A stretch of DNA of 64,000 nt from Sporosarcina sp. FSL K6-1522 (lineage in GTDB: Bacteria > Bacillota > Bacilli > Bacillales_A > Planococcaceae). The notes under the pieces were generated by a model, which made no database searches, was not told the DNA's origin, and saw only the letters and a program-made list of their open reading frames with translations. Below are positions 1 to 9,080 of this stretch, piece by piece; position 1 is the first letter of the stretch, and each line of letters begins with the position of its first letter. Position numbers and translations under genes: made by a program. The stretch is taken from contig NZ_CP152019.1 in the NCBI RefSeq assembly GCF_038622445.1, forward strand, positions 2,578,501-2,642,500, written 5' to 3'.

Positions 1-35
1 CGTATGTGCAGTGAGTAACTTGGAGGGAGCGGGGT

Positions 36-1766
36 GTGGTGATAACTAAAAAAAAGCAACTACTTATAGCAGTGGCTTGGATATGTATCGTTCCACCCGG
101 TGTCTATTTCGCCTTCAATTATTTTCCTTCCAAAGTGATGGATTGGCCGAGTCTTTTACTCTATTTTTTCATACTCATTGTAACAATGGCGATGCCGATT
201 CACGTATCGCATATGAGGATATCATTGGAGCGCTGGATTACGTTTATAGTATTTTTTCAATACGGCGTATTTGCTGAGTTGGTTTTCTCGCAAGTTGCGA
301 TGATACTTCTGTTGTTTAATGGAAAAGGGAAGCCCCCCATATTGCATCGGTTTCTCGTTAATTCGATTATGTTTACGATTGTCTCGAATGTCAGTGGCCT
401 CATTTTTCATGCTTTTAGTGGGGGAATAGGCATGATGCTGGACTTTCACCAACTGCTAATCTTAGGCTCTTTGTATGCCATTAGCTATATGGTGCTAAAT
501 AGTGTTCTAGTACAATTGTATTTCACTTGGATGCGCGCAGGGATTTTAATCTGGACCAATGGGACGATGTGGGATTATATCGTTACAATGATTGTGTTGC
601 CGTTTAGTATTTCGCTTTATTATTTGAACATCCATTTTGGCAATAAATCGATTTTATTAATCGGTATTCCATTATTATTGATCATATACATTATTCGACT
701 GTATCATCGCTCGGATGATTTGAATGCCAAGCTGTCATCGGCAAGTGTGATTGGTCGTGAGTTGGCGGATCGGCTAGGTTTCGAGGATGTGATTCGAACA
801 TTCATTGTCAAGTTGCGGGATGTTGTTTCGTATGATCAGGCGTATGTGTTCGACTTGAAGTCGGGGAAACACCTTGTGCCGCTAATGGGCTCTGAGAATG
901 GTGTCGTCACCAAGGATGTGCAGAATCTCGTCTTGCGGACGCCTATATTTGCGGGCAATGGGCTTGATTTAGATAAAACGAGCATCATAGAAACGAAGAA
1001 AGAAGCCAAGATGTTGAAGAATTTTGTATTTCCACAGTCCGTTCAAAGTATTATGGTGGCACCTATTAAACGCGATCAGAAGACAGAAGGCTATCTCATT
1101 TTGACATCCCATCAAAAAAATATGTTTCAAGCATTGGAAATGCAAATTGTTGATGTCTTGACCGGTTATTTTGCTATTTCACTTGTGAAGGCTCGCTTAT
1201 ATGAAAAAACGGTGGAGCAAAGTGAACGCTGTGGACTTACAAAGCTTTATAATTTCCGTTATCTCGATGCAAAATTGGATGCAGACATTTTGCGCTATCA
1301 CGAAGGAGATATTCATTCACTGTCTGCGATTATGTTGGACATCGATTATTTTAAAAAAATCAATGATACATATGGTCATCAAAGTGGCAATGATTTGCTA
1401 TGTGCATTTTCCAAGCTTCTTTTGCCATTTGTGGAACAGGATGCTACACTTGCTCGCTACGGTGGAGAAGAGTTTGTCTTCATTCTCCCGAACAAAGGAA
1501 AAAACGAGAGCATTGCACTTGCAGAGCAAATTCGGAAAACTGTCGAAGAGGTACGGTTCCGTATTGTTCCAGATTTATCGGAAAGCCGTCAGCCGATCGA
1601 TATTGGCGTGACGGTTAGTATTGGAGTTGCTAGTGTACCGGAAGATGCGGAAGACGTTAAAAGTCTGTTACGCAATGCAGATCGGGCGTTGTATATTGGC
1701 GGTAAGCAAGCGGGGAGAAATCGGGTAGGTGTATTTTCAAGAGAAGAAACTGGGGCTGTTGAGTGA
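36..1766 (+). CDS. Membrane-anchored GAF-GGDEF diguanylate cyclase
   Basis: Predicted to make cyclic di-GMP from two GTP at the membrane. The first ~225 residues are a run of hydrophobic helices; a GAF-like sensor segment follows (about 240-395), then a GGDEF domain (about 400-565). The active-site motif is GGEEF near residue 476, preceded by DIDYFKKINDTYGHQSG, so catalysis looks intact. The RxxD inhibitory site is not recognisable: V-E-Q-D stands where it would be expected. The start is GTG with GGAGGGAG just upstream; an adjacent GTG could also serve. It precedes comC, but 105 bp separate them. Diguanylate cyclase activity is family knowledge plus motif; the signal sensed is unknown. Confidence 0.88.
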   Translation: MVITKKKQLLIAVAWICIVPPGVYFAFNYFPSKVMDWPSLLLYFFILIVTMAMPIHVSHMRISLERWITFIVFFQYGVFAELVFSQVAMILLLFNGKGKPPILHRFLVNSIMFTIVSNVSGLIFHAFSGGIGMMLDFHQLLILGSLYAISYMVLNSVLVQLYFTWMRAGILIWTNGTMWDYIVTMIVLPFSISLYYLNIHFGNKSILLIGIPLLLIIYIIRLYHRSDDLNAKLSSASVIGRELADRLGFEDVIRTFIVKLRDVVSYDQAYVFDLKSGKHLVPLMGSENGVVTKDVQNLVLRTPIFAGNGLDLDKTSIIETKKEAKMLKNFVFPQSVQSIMVAPIKRDQKTEGYLILTSHQKNMFQALEMQIVDVLTGYFAISLVKARLYEKTVEQSERCGLTKLYNFRYLDAKLDADILRYHEGDIHSLSAIMLDIDYFKKINDTYGHQSGNDLLCAFSKLLLPFVEQDATLARYGGEEFVFILPNKGKNESIALAEQIRKTVEEVRFRIVPDLSESRQPIDIGVTVSIGVASVPEDAEDVKSLLRNADRALYIGGKQAGRNRVGVFSREETGAVE

Positions 1767-1870
1767 ACGCTAAGAATCAGTCTGCGTTCGACGAACTGGT
1801 GTAGACGAGTAAATGTATAGACGTGAAAATTAAACCGATGACGCTTTATGCAGAAGGGGTGGCTTGTTAA

Positions 1871-2626
1871 ATGGATGTGGTTCTTCTCGTACTGTTCTTT
1901 CTATATGGCACCGTCTTCGGCTCTTTTTTCAATGTTGTGGGCTTGCGTGTGCCGAAAAAAGAGTCCATCGTCTCGCTGCCGTCGCATTGCACAGCTTGCG
2001 ACCGTAGGCTAAGTGCCATCGATCTTGTGCCGGTTTTTTCTTATGTATTCTTGAGGGGGCGTTGTCGAGGATGCGGCTCGGAAATCAGCCCAATTTATCC
2101 GTTTATGGAACTGATGACGGGCATGTTATTTGCGCTGAGCTTTTACATGCTTGGTTGGAATGCTGAACTGGTCGTTGCGCTATTGTTCGTGTCACTACTT
2201 GTTATCATTACAGTATCGGATATAGCTTACATGCTCATTCCTGACAAGGTGCTCTTGCCGTTTGCTGTCGTGCTGTTTGGCCTACGCTTGTTCCTGCCAC
2301 TTGGCGCATGGTGGAGCAGCCTATTAGGGGCGATTGTTGGCTTTGGTGTCTTATACCTCATTGCGATCGTGTCGAAAGGTGGCATGGGTGGGGGAGACAT
2401 TAAATTGTTTTTCGTTATTGGGCTCGTGCTTGGGACTGTGAGTACGCTGTTGACGTTATTTTTAGCGGCGTTCATTGGTACGATTACGGGGCTAATTGTC
2501 TTAAAGCGAAGGGGACAAGGGCGCAAGACGCCGATGCCATTTGGTCCTTCGATTGCGGTGGCAGCTGTCATTGCGTATTTCTGGGGAAGCGAATTTGTCG
2601 CTTGGTACGGCAATCTGTTTAGTTAG
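1871..2626 (+). CDS. comC: Prepilin peptidase / N-methyltransferase (type IV prepilin-like)
   Basis: Polytopic membrane aspartyl protease that cleaves and N-methylates prepilin-like proteins of the competence pseudopilus. Two zinc-type CxxC pairs are present at residues 40-43 and 65-68. The catalytic aspartate regions are recognisable: a D in the SDIAYMLIPD segment and the GGGDIKL segment. Length (251 aa) is normal for the family. The start ATG follows AGAAGGGGTGG. It lies upstream of a SpoIIB-like gene and maf, as comC does in B. subtilis. An intrinsic terminator follows directly. Confidence 0.95.
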   Translation: MDVVLLVLFFLYGTVFGSFFNVVGLRVPKKESIVSLPSHCTACDRRLSAIDLVPVFSYVFLRGRCRGCGSEISPIYPFMELMTGMLFALSFYMLGWNAELVVALLFVSLLVIITVSDIAYMLIPDKVLLPFAVVLFGLRLFLPLGAWWSSLLGAIVGFGVLYLIAIVSKGGMGGGDIKLFFVIGLVLGTVSTLLTLFLAAFIGTITGLIVLKRRGQGRKTPMPFGPSIAVAAVIAYFWGSEFVAWYGNLFS

Positions 2627-2641
2627 GTCGATAAATTTTCT

Positions 2642-2674
2642 AGGACAAGACGACAAGCGTCTTGTCCTTTTTCA
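2642..2674 (+). terminator. Intrinsic terminator after comC
   Basis: Perfect 11-bp stem AGGACAAGACG / CGTCTTGTCCT with a 5-nt loop, followed by a T run. Confidence 0.9.
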
Positions 2675-2715
2675 CATGCCGTTTGCTACAGTAAAGAAAA
2701 ACGGGGTGGATGACA

Positions 2716-3363
2716 GTGAAATTTGGGAAACGCTATTCAAAAGTAACCGTCTTCATGGCGATGTTGCATGGGGTGTTAATTGGTATTGTAGCTGTAGCGT
2801 TAATTGGTTTACTGCTGTACTGGACGCGGGATAAAGAGCCTGAGGTGACGATGGACAAAGAAGTGCCGACGTCGGGGCCGGCGGTGGTGGAGACGCCTGT
2901 AGAAGGGGAGGAACAGCTATTGCAATTATATGCAAAGCAACACGGCGCATTTTCCTCTGCAGCTGCTGCGGCAGCGTTTATAGCGGAGGACACGTCTTTA
3001 GCGAAAGCAGCCATTATTCGAGTGGATCAGAATTACCTCGTCTGGTCGGCGGTCGGGCTAGCAGAGGGGGAAATTGAGGTGAGTGCATCAGAAGGCACGT
3101 TTCGCAAGGCATTTAAGGCTAATGCGGCATCCTGCTCGGCGATGGGGGCAGGCAAATTACAAGCGGTGTTGAGTGAAACCGATAGTGCCAAAATAAAATC
3201 TTTGGCAACTAGTGAAAAGGACGGTAAAAAGGAAGAGGGAGCGCAGGGGTTCGGTCAAAATATCAAGGCTATCACTGACTTTACCGATGATATGCGTACC
3301 ATCCGCCTCCAGCTGATTTCCCATTATTCTTCTGTAGATGACTGTATTAAAATTACGTTTTAA
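2716..3363 (+). CDS. SpoIIB-like membrane-anchored protein, putative
   Basis: Short cytoplasmic N-terminus, one transmembrane helix (about residues 12-35), then an acidic/proline linker and an extracytoplasmic C-terminal region of weakly conserved sequence. Position between comC and maf is that of spoIIB in B. subtilis, whose product has one TM helix and a SPOR-like domain and works in septal peptidoglycan remodelling at engulfment. The protein here is about 215 aa, shorter than the B. subtilis one (about 330). The SPOR fold is not obvious by eye, so the name rests mainly on synteny and topology. GTG at 2716 is preferred because the Shine-Dalgarno GGGGTGG directly abuts the ATG at 2710. Confidence 0.55.
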   Translation: MKFGKRYSKVTVFMAMLHGVLIGIVAVALIGLLLYWTRDKEPEVTMDKEVPTSGPAVVETPVEGEEQLLQLYAKQHGAFSSAAAAAAFIAEDTSLAKAAIIRVDQNYLVWSAVGLAEGEIEVSASEGTFRKAFKANAASCSAMGAGKLQAVLSETDSAKIKSLATSEKDGKKEEGAQGFGQNIKAITDFTDDMRTIRLQLISHYSSVDDCIKITF

Positions 3364-3457
3364 TGGCGAATTTGCCACCAAAATCTCATTATCGCACTTT
3401 CTACACAATTTCCTCATTTCGTGTCATCCTGTATGATAGAGCAAAGGAGGAATTTAC

Positions 3458-4069
3458 ATGAAATTTAACATTCAGAGATCAGTTGTTTTGGCGTCAGCGT
3501 CACCACGCAGGAAGGAATTATTAAGTTTGCTTGGCTTCCCATTTGAGATTGTGCCGAGCCATGTAGCAGAGGATATTGAACTAACGGGTGATGTCACGAA
3601 GTATGCAAGGGAGTTAGCTGCGAAAAAAACGTTAGTAGTTGCTGCACAACATAAAACATCGATTGTCATTGGCGCGGATACAATTGTCGTACTTGATGGG
3701 AAGATTTATCCGAAGCCTAATTCGAATCAACAAGCCAAACAATTTTTGCAGGAATTATCCGGGAAAACCCATTCTGTTATTACGGGTGTTGGTATTCACA
3801 CTGATAGACATTTGGCAACATTTGCGGTGGAGACGAAAGTCACATTCCGCACATTGGACGAAGTGTTAATTGATGCCTATGTCGCTTCGGGCGACTCGAT
3901 GGATAAGGCAGGTGCATATGGCATTCAAACGGCGGGAGCGTTACTCGTCGAGAAAATTGAAGGCGATTATCATGCGGTTGTTGGTTTGCCGATTGCAAAA
4001 TTGGCGGAGCATCTACGAAAATTAGGTCTGATTTCGTTAAAGGAGGACGATCCATACGTTGCCTATTGA
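3458..4069 (+). CDS. maf: Maf family nucleotide pyrophosphatase
   Basis: Hydrolyses non-canonical or canonical dTTP/UTP-type nucleotides and is linked to septum inhibition in Bacillus. The N-terminal signature LASASPRRKELL is present, with a GADTIV segment around residue 70 and the KAGAYGIQ motif near 150. 203 aa is slightly longer than the usual ~190. A strong AAAGGAGG precedes the ATG; a TATGAT hexamer at 3432 may be its -10 element, but no good -35 is visible. The 3' end overlaps radC by 11 bp. Confidence 0.95.
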   Translation: MKFNIQRSVVLASASPRRKELLSLLGFPFEIVPSHVAEDIELTGDVTKYARELAAKKTLVVAAQHKTSIVIGADTIVVLDGKIYPKPNSNQQAKQFLQELSGKTHSVITGVGIHTDRHLATFAVETKVTFRTLDEVLIDAYVASGDSMDKAGAYGIQTAGALLVEKIEGDYHAVVGLPIAKLAEHLRKLGLISLKEDDPYVAY

Positions 4070-4757
4070 CCTTCAACCAAAAATGATGATTAGGGACGTA
4101 CATATTGCGGATAGACCACGTGAACGGCTAATTCGGCAAGGGGCAGGTAGCCTGTCGAATCAGGAGCTTATTGCGATTTTGTTGCGCACAGGCACAAAGT
4201 CAGAATCGGTGCTTGTGCTCGCCAATCGAATTTTATCTTCATTTGACAAAATACAAGATTTAAAGAATGTCACAATTGAAGAGTTGATGGCAGTGAAAGG
4301 CGTTGGACAGGCCAAAGCCGTTCAACTATTGGCGGCAGCTGAAATTGGCAAACGGCTCTATCAGAAACATTCAGAAGGTCGTTACACCATTCGTTCACCG
4401 GAAGATGCTGCAGCGTATTTGATGACGGATATGTCCTCTTTGAACCAAGAGCATCTTGTTGCCTTATTTCTGAACGTCAAGAACGAAGTGCTACACAAGC
4501 AGACAATCTTTATCGGTTCGCTAAATGCATCTATCGTCCACCCACGCGACATATTCCGCGAAGCTGTGAAGCGCTCAGCGGCGTCGATTATTATTTCTCA
4601 TAATCATCCCTCCGGAAATCCGTCACCATCACCTGAAGACATTGCGGTTACGAAGCGATTAATAGAGGCGGGAGAGATTATGGGCATTGAAACAATCGAC
4701 CATATTATCATCGGCGACCACCAGTTTGTCAGTCTTAAAGAGAAAGGATATATGTGA
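4059..4757 (+). CDS. radC: RadC family JAB-domain protein
   Basis: Helix-hairpin-helix N-terminus (GVGQAKAVQLLAAAE) followed by an MPN/JAB-like metal-binding domain with the SHNHPSGNPSPSPED motif. 232 aa is typical. Translation probably starts at TTG 4059, with AAGGAGG at 4040-4046 inside the maf 3' end; ATG 4083 is an alternative. The gene overlaps maf, so the two are likely cotranscribed. The molecular role of RadC is poorly defined; the old DNA-repair link is not well supported. Confidence 0.92.
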   Translation: MPIDLQPKMMIRDVHIADRPRERLIRQGAGSLSNQELIAILLRTGTKSESVLVLANRILSSFDKIQDLKNVTIEELMAVKGVGQAKAVQLLAAAEIGKRLYQKHSEGRYTIRSPEDAAAYLMTDMSSLNQEHLVALFLNVKNEVLHKQTIFIGSLNASIVHPRDIFREAVKRSAASIIISHNHPSGNPSPSPEDIAVTKRLIEAGEIMGIETIDHIIIGDHQFVSLKEKGYM

Positions 4758-4783
4758 CACTGTGAATTTCTCGCGCTATCCGT

Positions 4784-4789
4784 TATAAT
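4784..4789 (+). promoter_or_regulatory. Putative -10 box for the mre-min operon
   Basis: A perfect TATAAT lies 60 bp upstream of mreB, after the radC stop. No convincing -35 hexamer is seen at 16-18 bp spacing, so the call is tentative. Confidence 0.4.
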
Positions 4790-4848
4790 GTGTTGTAGGA
4801 TTTCATGAAGGCCGTACTTATACGGTTAAGGAGAAAGGAAGAACACAT

Positions 4849-5865
4849 TTGTTTGGATTAGGATCGAGAGATGTCGGGATTGACCTCGGCACAGCGAATA
4901 CATTAGTTTTCATTAAAGGAAAAGGGATTGTGCTTAGAGAGCCATCGGTAGTAGCGAAAAATACGAATACAGGTGAAATTGTGGCGGTTGGTAGCGCTGC
5001 GAAAAATATGATTGGTCGTACACCGGGTTCGATTGTGGCAACGCGTCCAATGAAAGATGGCGTTATCGCAGACTATGAGATTACAACAGCGATGATTGAG
5101 CATTACATGAAAGAAGCGATGAAAGTATCGGGGAATTCATGGAAAAAGCCGAATGTCATGATTTGTGTTCCTTACGGCATTACATCCGTTGAGCAACGTG
5201 CAGTTACTGATGCTTCACGTCAAGCGGGTGCAAAAGATGCTTTTACAATTGAAGAACCATTTGCGGCTGCAATCGGAGCAAATTTACCAGTTTGGGAACC
5301 TACGGGCAGTATGGTCGTCGATATAGGTGGAGGTACAACAGAAGTAGCTGTTATTTCACTTGGCGGAATTGTGACAAGTGAGTCGATTCGTGTCGGTGGC
5401 GATACAATGGACAGCTCGATTATTAGTTATATTCGTAAAACGTACAATTTGACGATTGGTGAGCGTACAGCGGAAGCTGTTAAAATTGAAATCGGTTCTG
5501 CAATTCCAACTGGTAAAACAGAGAAGATGGAAATCCGTGGCCGTGACTTATTGACAGGTCTTCCAAAAACAATCGAAATTTCATCCGACGAAATTGCGGG
5601 AGCGTTGCGTGAATCAATTACGCAAATTCTTGACGGTGTTAAGAAAACACTTGAAACAACACCACCGGAACTATCATCTGACGTGATGGAACGTGGAATC
5701 GTCCTAACAGGCGGTGGCGCACTTCTTCGCAACTTAGACAAAACGCTTTCTGAGGAAACGAATATGCCTGTCTTTGTAGCAGAAGATCCATTGGACTGTG
5801 TGGCAATTGGGACAGGGAAAGCGCTTGATAATTTCGAGTTGATTAAAAAGATGCAAACAAGATAA
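4849..5865 (+). CDS. mreB: Rod shape-determining actin homologue MreB
   Basis: Actin-fold ATPase that forms membrane-associated filaments directing lateral wall synthesis. The phosphate-1 motif DLGTANT is at the N-terminus, phosphate-2 [13 protein letters not shown] is central, and the adenosine motif [10 protein letters not shown] is near residue 285. Length 338 aa is usual. The start is TTG, supported by AAAGGA about 9 bp upstream and by alignment of the [18 protein letters not shown] start with other Bacillales. First gene of mreBCD-minCD. Confidence 0.97.
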   Translation: MFGLGSRDVGIDLGTANTLVFIKGKGIVLREPSVVAKNTNTGEIVAVGSAAKNMIGRTPGSIVATRPMKDGVIADYEITTAMIEHYMKEAMKVSGNSWKKPNVMICVPYGITSVEQRAVTDASRQAGAKDAFTIEEPFAAAIGANLPVWEPTGSMVVDIGGGTTEVAVISLGGIVTSESIRVGGDTMDSSIISYIRKTYNLTIGERTAEAVKIEIGSAIPTGKTEKMEIRGRDLLTGLPKTIEISSDEIAGALRESITQILDGVKKTLETTPPELSSDVMERGIVLTGGGALLRNLDKTLSEETNMPVFVAEDPLDCVAIGTGKALDNFELIKKMQTR

Positions 5866-5884
5866 ACGAGGGAGGACATAGGCA

Positions 5885-6775
5885 ATGCCGCGATTTTTTT
5901 CGAATAAACGTTTGATATTACTGTTGGTAGGTGTCATTTTCCTGGTAGCATTAATATCATTCTCCCTCAGGGATCGGCAACACGCCTCCCTCCCAGAACA
6001 GATTGTGAAAGACGTCGTCGGTTTCGGGCAGTCACTTTTCTCGAAGCCGGCGCACTACATAACGAACGTTATCGGGAATATTGATGGGATTTTGAATACA
6101 TATGAAGAAAACAAGCAATTGAAAGCAAGATTGGATGAGTATGCTGCGAGTCAATCGGCACTCGTTGATGTTGAGAATGAAAATAAGCGTCTGCGAGAAA
6201 TTATTGGCAAGGAAGATAATTTACGTGCATATGAACCGATTCAAGCAACTGTTATTTCAAGAAACCCTGATCAATGGGAAGAGAAAATTATCATTGATAA
6301 AGGGGAAGAGCATGGCATTGAGAAAAACATGGCTGTCATGACAGCAACTGGTTTAATCGGTAAAGTCATTCTTGTGACACCATTTACGTCAACGATTGAG
6401 TTATTATCAACAGAAAATCGTAATTTCCGAGTGGCAGCGGTTATTCCGGGAGAAACCGAAGTTTTTGGCCTAATAGAAGGATATGATTCAAAACGTGGCG
6501 AACTGATTATGAAACGCATTGATTCAAGCTTTGAGGTGGAGGTTGGTCAGCAAGTTATTTCATCTGGCTTAGGTGGTATATTCCCAAAAGGTTTGCCAAT
6601 TGGGGAAGTGACAGAGGTGTCGACGGATGATTTCGGGTTGACGAAATTAACCTATATTCGCCCGGCCGCTGATTTTGTCATGTTGGATCATGTAATGGTC
6701 GCAAAACGACAAACTCGTCCGTTTACGGAAGGATCAGATGGCGACAATACGGCAGAAGGGGAGGATGGATCATGA
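5885..6775 (+). CDS. mreC: Rod shape-determining protein MreC
   Basis: Bitopic membrane protein linking MreB to the extracytoplasmic wall-synthesis machinery. One N-terminal TM helix (about residues 9-27), a coiled-coil (about 65-105) and the paired beta-barrel domain with VISRNPDQWEEKIIIDKG. 296 aa matches the family. ATG follows GAGGGAGG. It overlaps mreD by 4 bp. Confidence 0.96.
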   Translation: MPRFFSNKRLILLLVGVIFLVALISFSLRDRQHASLPEQIVKDVVGFGQSLFSKPAHYITNVIGNIDGILNTYEENKQLKARLDEYAASQSALVDVENENKRLREIIGKEDNLRAYEPIQATVISRNPDQWEEKIIIDKGEEHGIEKNMAVMTATGLIGKVILVTPFTSTIELLSTENRNFRVAAVIPGETEVFGLIEGYDSKRGELIMKRIDSSFEVEVGQQVISSGLGGIFPKGLPIGEVTEVSTDDFGLTKLTYIRPAADFVMLDHVMVAKRQTRPFTEGSDGDNTAEGEDGS

Positions 6776-7296
6776 TCCGATTCGTCATCCCTTTTCTTGC
6801 CATTATCTTATTTTTTATGGAGCCGGTGTTTAGCTTATTCTCTCCATTGAATATTGGAGATACGTCTTACACCCTTGTGCCACGATTTGTGATCGTGTAC
6901 CTTATTTTTATCGCTGTTTACTATAGTCGTCAGCGTGCAATCATTTATGGAATTATACTTGGACTCTTGTATGATATGTATCACATTGATATTATTGGTT
7001 TATACGCATTTCTTTATCCGTTGATATGCATAATCGCTTCGGTCATTATTCGTCAAATCCATCGCCATATTATGACGGTGATGTGTTTAGCGTTATTCCT
7101 AATTATGGTGCTCGAAGTACTCTCGTATCTCTTTGCGAGTCTGATTGCATTGACAACAATCGGGATGGAGGAATTCATGGTAACAAGGCTCATGCCGACA
7201 CTTATTGCGAACTCTCTTTTCGTTGGTATGTTTGGCTGGTTTTTCAAAAATCTTATTTACAAACGTGTACTACAGCGACAAGGTGACGTTTTGTGA
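6772..7296 (+). CDS. mreD: Rod shape-determining protein MreD
   Basis: Small hydrophobic protein with five or six predicted TM helices, typical of MreD (174 aa). ATGA overlap with mreC indicates translational coupling. Function in wall elongation is inferred from operon position and topology, since MreD has few invariant residues. Confidence 0.93.
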   Translation: MIRFVIPFLAIILFFMEPVFSLFSPLNIGDTSYTLVPRFVIVYLIFIAVYYSRQRAIIYGIILGLLYDMYHIDIIGLYAFLYPLICIIASVIIRQIHRHIMTVMCLALFLIMVLEVLSYLFASLIALTTIGMEEFMVTRLMPTLIANSLFVGMFGWFFKNLIYKRVLQRQGDVL

Positions 7297-7324
7297 TTGA
7301 GGGGAATTAAGCGGGGTGACGCAA

Positions 7325-7996
7325 ATGACGAAACAGCAATATGTGACGATCAAAGGGACGAAAGCGGGCCTTGTCCTCCGACTTGACGACAAATGTGCCT
7401 ATTCGGATATGATTGCCGAACTCCGTCTGAAGGTACAAGAAGACGGTTTGGAAGGGCTTGTAGAAGTACAAGTGCATACGGGCAATCGCTATTGCAATGA
7501 AGAAGAATTAAAGGAAATTATGCATATCATTCATGAATCGCCGAATCTACGTATATCGAAAATCCAAAGCGATGTCATTACGATGGAAGAATGTAGTCGA
7601 AAGTTACTGGAAAACCAATCCGAAACATTTATCGGTATCATTCGCTCAGGGCAAGTTGTACAAGCGGACGGCGATCTCGTTGTTATTGGTGATGTGAATC
7701 CGAATGGTCGTGTTGTAGCAGCGGGCAGTATTTACGTGCTTGGGCGACTAAAAGGGATTGCGCATGCTGGCGTGAATGGCAATCGAGAAGCTGTCATTGC
7801 AGCATCTTGGCTAGAAGCGACACATCTTATGATTGCTGATGAAATTGAAACGATGACGGACGAATTGACAATTTTGTCAGAACAGCCGGAAATGGAATGT
7901 GCTTATTTACATCCGAATGGTTTTATCGCCATTAATCGTTTGCAGGAACTTCGGATACTCCGACCGGGTCTATCATCATTTAAAGGAGGAAGCTGA
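7325..7996 (+). CDS. minC: Septum site-determining protein MinC
   Basis: FtsZ antagonist that works with MinD at the poles. The N-terminus starts QQYVTIKGTKAGLVL, very like B. subtilis MinC, and the C-terminal beta-helix has the RSGQVVQADGDLVVIGDV and GSIYVLGRLKGIAHAG motifs. ATG 7325 is preferred over GTG 7316 because of a GCGGGG element at proper spacing and the B. subtilis-like N-terminus. Followed one base later by minD. Confidence 0.96.
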   Translation: MTKQQYVTIKGTKAGLVLRLDDKCAYSDMIAELRLKVQEDGLEGLVEVQVHTGNRYCNEEELKEIMHIIHESPNLRISKIQSDVITMEECSRKLLENQSETFIGIIRSGQVVQADGDLVVIGDVNPNGRVVAAGSIYVLGRLKGIAHAGVNGNREAVIAASWLEATHLMIADEIETMTDELTILSEQPEMECAYLHPNGFIAINRLQELRILRPGLSSFKGGS

Positions 7997-7997
7997 C

Positions 7998-8795
7998 GTG
8001 GGAGAAGCAATCGTAATAACATCTGGTAAAGGCGGTGTTGGCAAGACGACAACAACTGCAAACCTTGGAACGGCATTAGCGCTTCAGGGGAAGAAAGTAT
8101 GTCTCGTAGACACCGATATCGGACTCCGCAACCTCGACGTTATACTCGGTCTTGAAAATCGTATCATTTATGATCTTGTCGATGTTATTGAAGGACGTTG
8201 CAAAGTGCAACAGGCCCTTGTGAAAGACAAGCGTTTCGAGGATGGGCTTTATTTGCTGCCAGCCGCTCAGACGACAGATAAAAATGCTGTTACACCTGAG
8301 CAAATGAAAGCGTTAATTACTGAGTTAAAGCGGGATTATGATTATGTCATCATCGACTGTCCTGCTGGTATTGAACAGGGGTACAAAAATGCAATTGCAG
8401 GTGCAGACCGGGCAATTGTTGTGACGACGCCTGAAATTTCGGCTGTCCGAGATGCGGATCGTATTATCGGTCTACTGGAGCAAGAAGATATCGAACCACC
8501 AAAGTTAATTATTAATCGCATTAAGCGTCAGTTAATGACGGAAGGCGATGCGCTTGATGTCAATGATATTACAACGCACTTATCGATTGATTTATTAGGC
8601 ATTGTGCTCGATGATGAAAATGTCATTGTCTCTTCGAATAAAGGAGAGCCTGTCGTCATGGATCCATCGAATCCAGCTGCAATGGGTTATCGCAATATGG
8701 CTCGCCGCATTCTAGGTGAATCGGTTCCACTGATGTCATTGAATACAGGGAAGCCGGGCTTTTTTGAAAAGATTAAACTGATATTTTCAAAATAA
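7998..8795 (+). CDS. minD: Septum site-determining ATPase MinD
   Basis: ParA/MinD ATPase that recruits MinC to the membrane. The deviant Walker A GKGGVGKTT is near residue 10, IIDCPAG is the Walker B region, and the C-terminus (PGFFEKIKLIFSK) is an amphipathic membrane-targeting helix. The start is GTG 7998 with AAAGGAGGA upstream; 265 aa is usual. No minE is present; polar targeting in Bacillus uses DivIVA/MinJ, which are not in this window. Confidence 0.97.
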   Translation: MGEAIVITSGKGGVGKTTTTANLGTALALQGKKVCLVDTDIGLRNLDVILGLENRIIYDLVDVIEGRCKVQQALVKDKRFEDGLYLLPAAQTTDKNAVTPEQMKALITELKRDYDYVIIDCPAGIEQGYKNAIAGADRAIVVTTPEISAVRDADRIIGLLEQEDIEPPKLIINRIKRQLMTEGDALDVNDITTHLSIDLLGIVLDDENVIVSSNKGEPVVMDPSNPAAMGYRNMARRILGESVPLMSLNTGKPGFFEKIKLIFSK

Positions 8796-8850
8796 AGAAA
8801 AGCGCAAGCGCCTGTTCAGAGGCGATAGGCGCTGGAGTCTGGACAATTAA
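8796..8850 (+). repeat. Short GC-rich 3'-end repeat, copy 1
   Basis: Starting at the minD stop codon: AAAAGCGCAAGCGCCTGTTC, then GGCGCTGGAGTCTGGACAA. The same string follows the apt stop codon (32331), and a reverse-orientation relative is at 58866. Self-complementary AGCGCC/GGCGCT arms suggest an RNA hairpin. The family resembles small dispersed repeats seen in other Bacillales. Confidence 0.7.
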
Positions 8851-8858
8851 GTACAGTT

Positions 8859-8892
8859 ATCCCCAACACATTTTGTGGTGGGGATTTTTTTA
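8859..8892 (+). terminator. Intrinsic terminator of the mre-min operon
   Basis: Stem ATCCCC...GGGGAT with an inner CACA/TGTG helix, followed by seven T. The T tract runs directly into the left palindrome of the structured repeat. Confidence 0.85.
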
Positions 8893-8989
8893 TCTTAGTT
8901 CAGCAAATATCTGCTGAACTAAGATAAAAGCCTTCGGTGGATGTCATTCCTTTCAAAATCCAGACGCAAACACGCCGAGGTGTAATTGA
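8889..8989 (+). repeat. Structured intergenic repeat, internally deleted copy A
   Basis: Carries the left terminal palindrome (17-bp perfect arms at 8889-8905 and 8912-8928) and a degenerate right end (CACGCCGAGGTGTAATTGA), but the ~160-bp centre found in full copies is missing. The junction reads TTCCTTTCAAAATCC, the reverse complement of the left inner arm of a full copy, suggesting loss by recombination at inverted repeats. Confidence 0.85.
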
Positions 8990-9080
8990 TGCGTTGATAT
9001 AACTAGTCCCGAAAATCATCTCGCCCATACTATTCTCGCCTTTGGCGACATATACTAAAAAAAACGGGTGGTGTTACGGG

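Noticed and set aside
1..35. Tail of an upstream gene
   Set aside because: A possible frame ends at TAA 16-18, but only five codons are visible, so no assignment can be supported.
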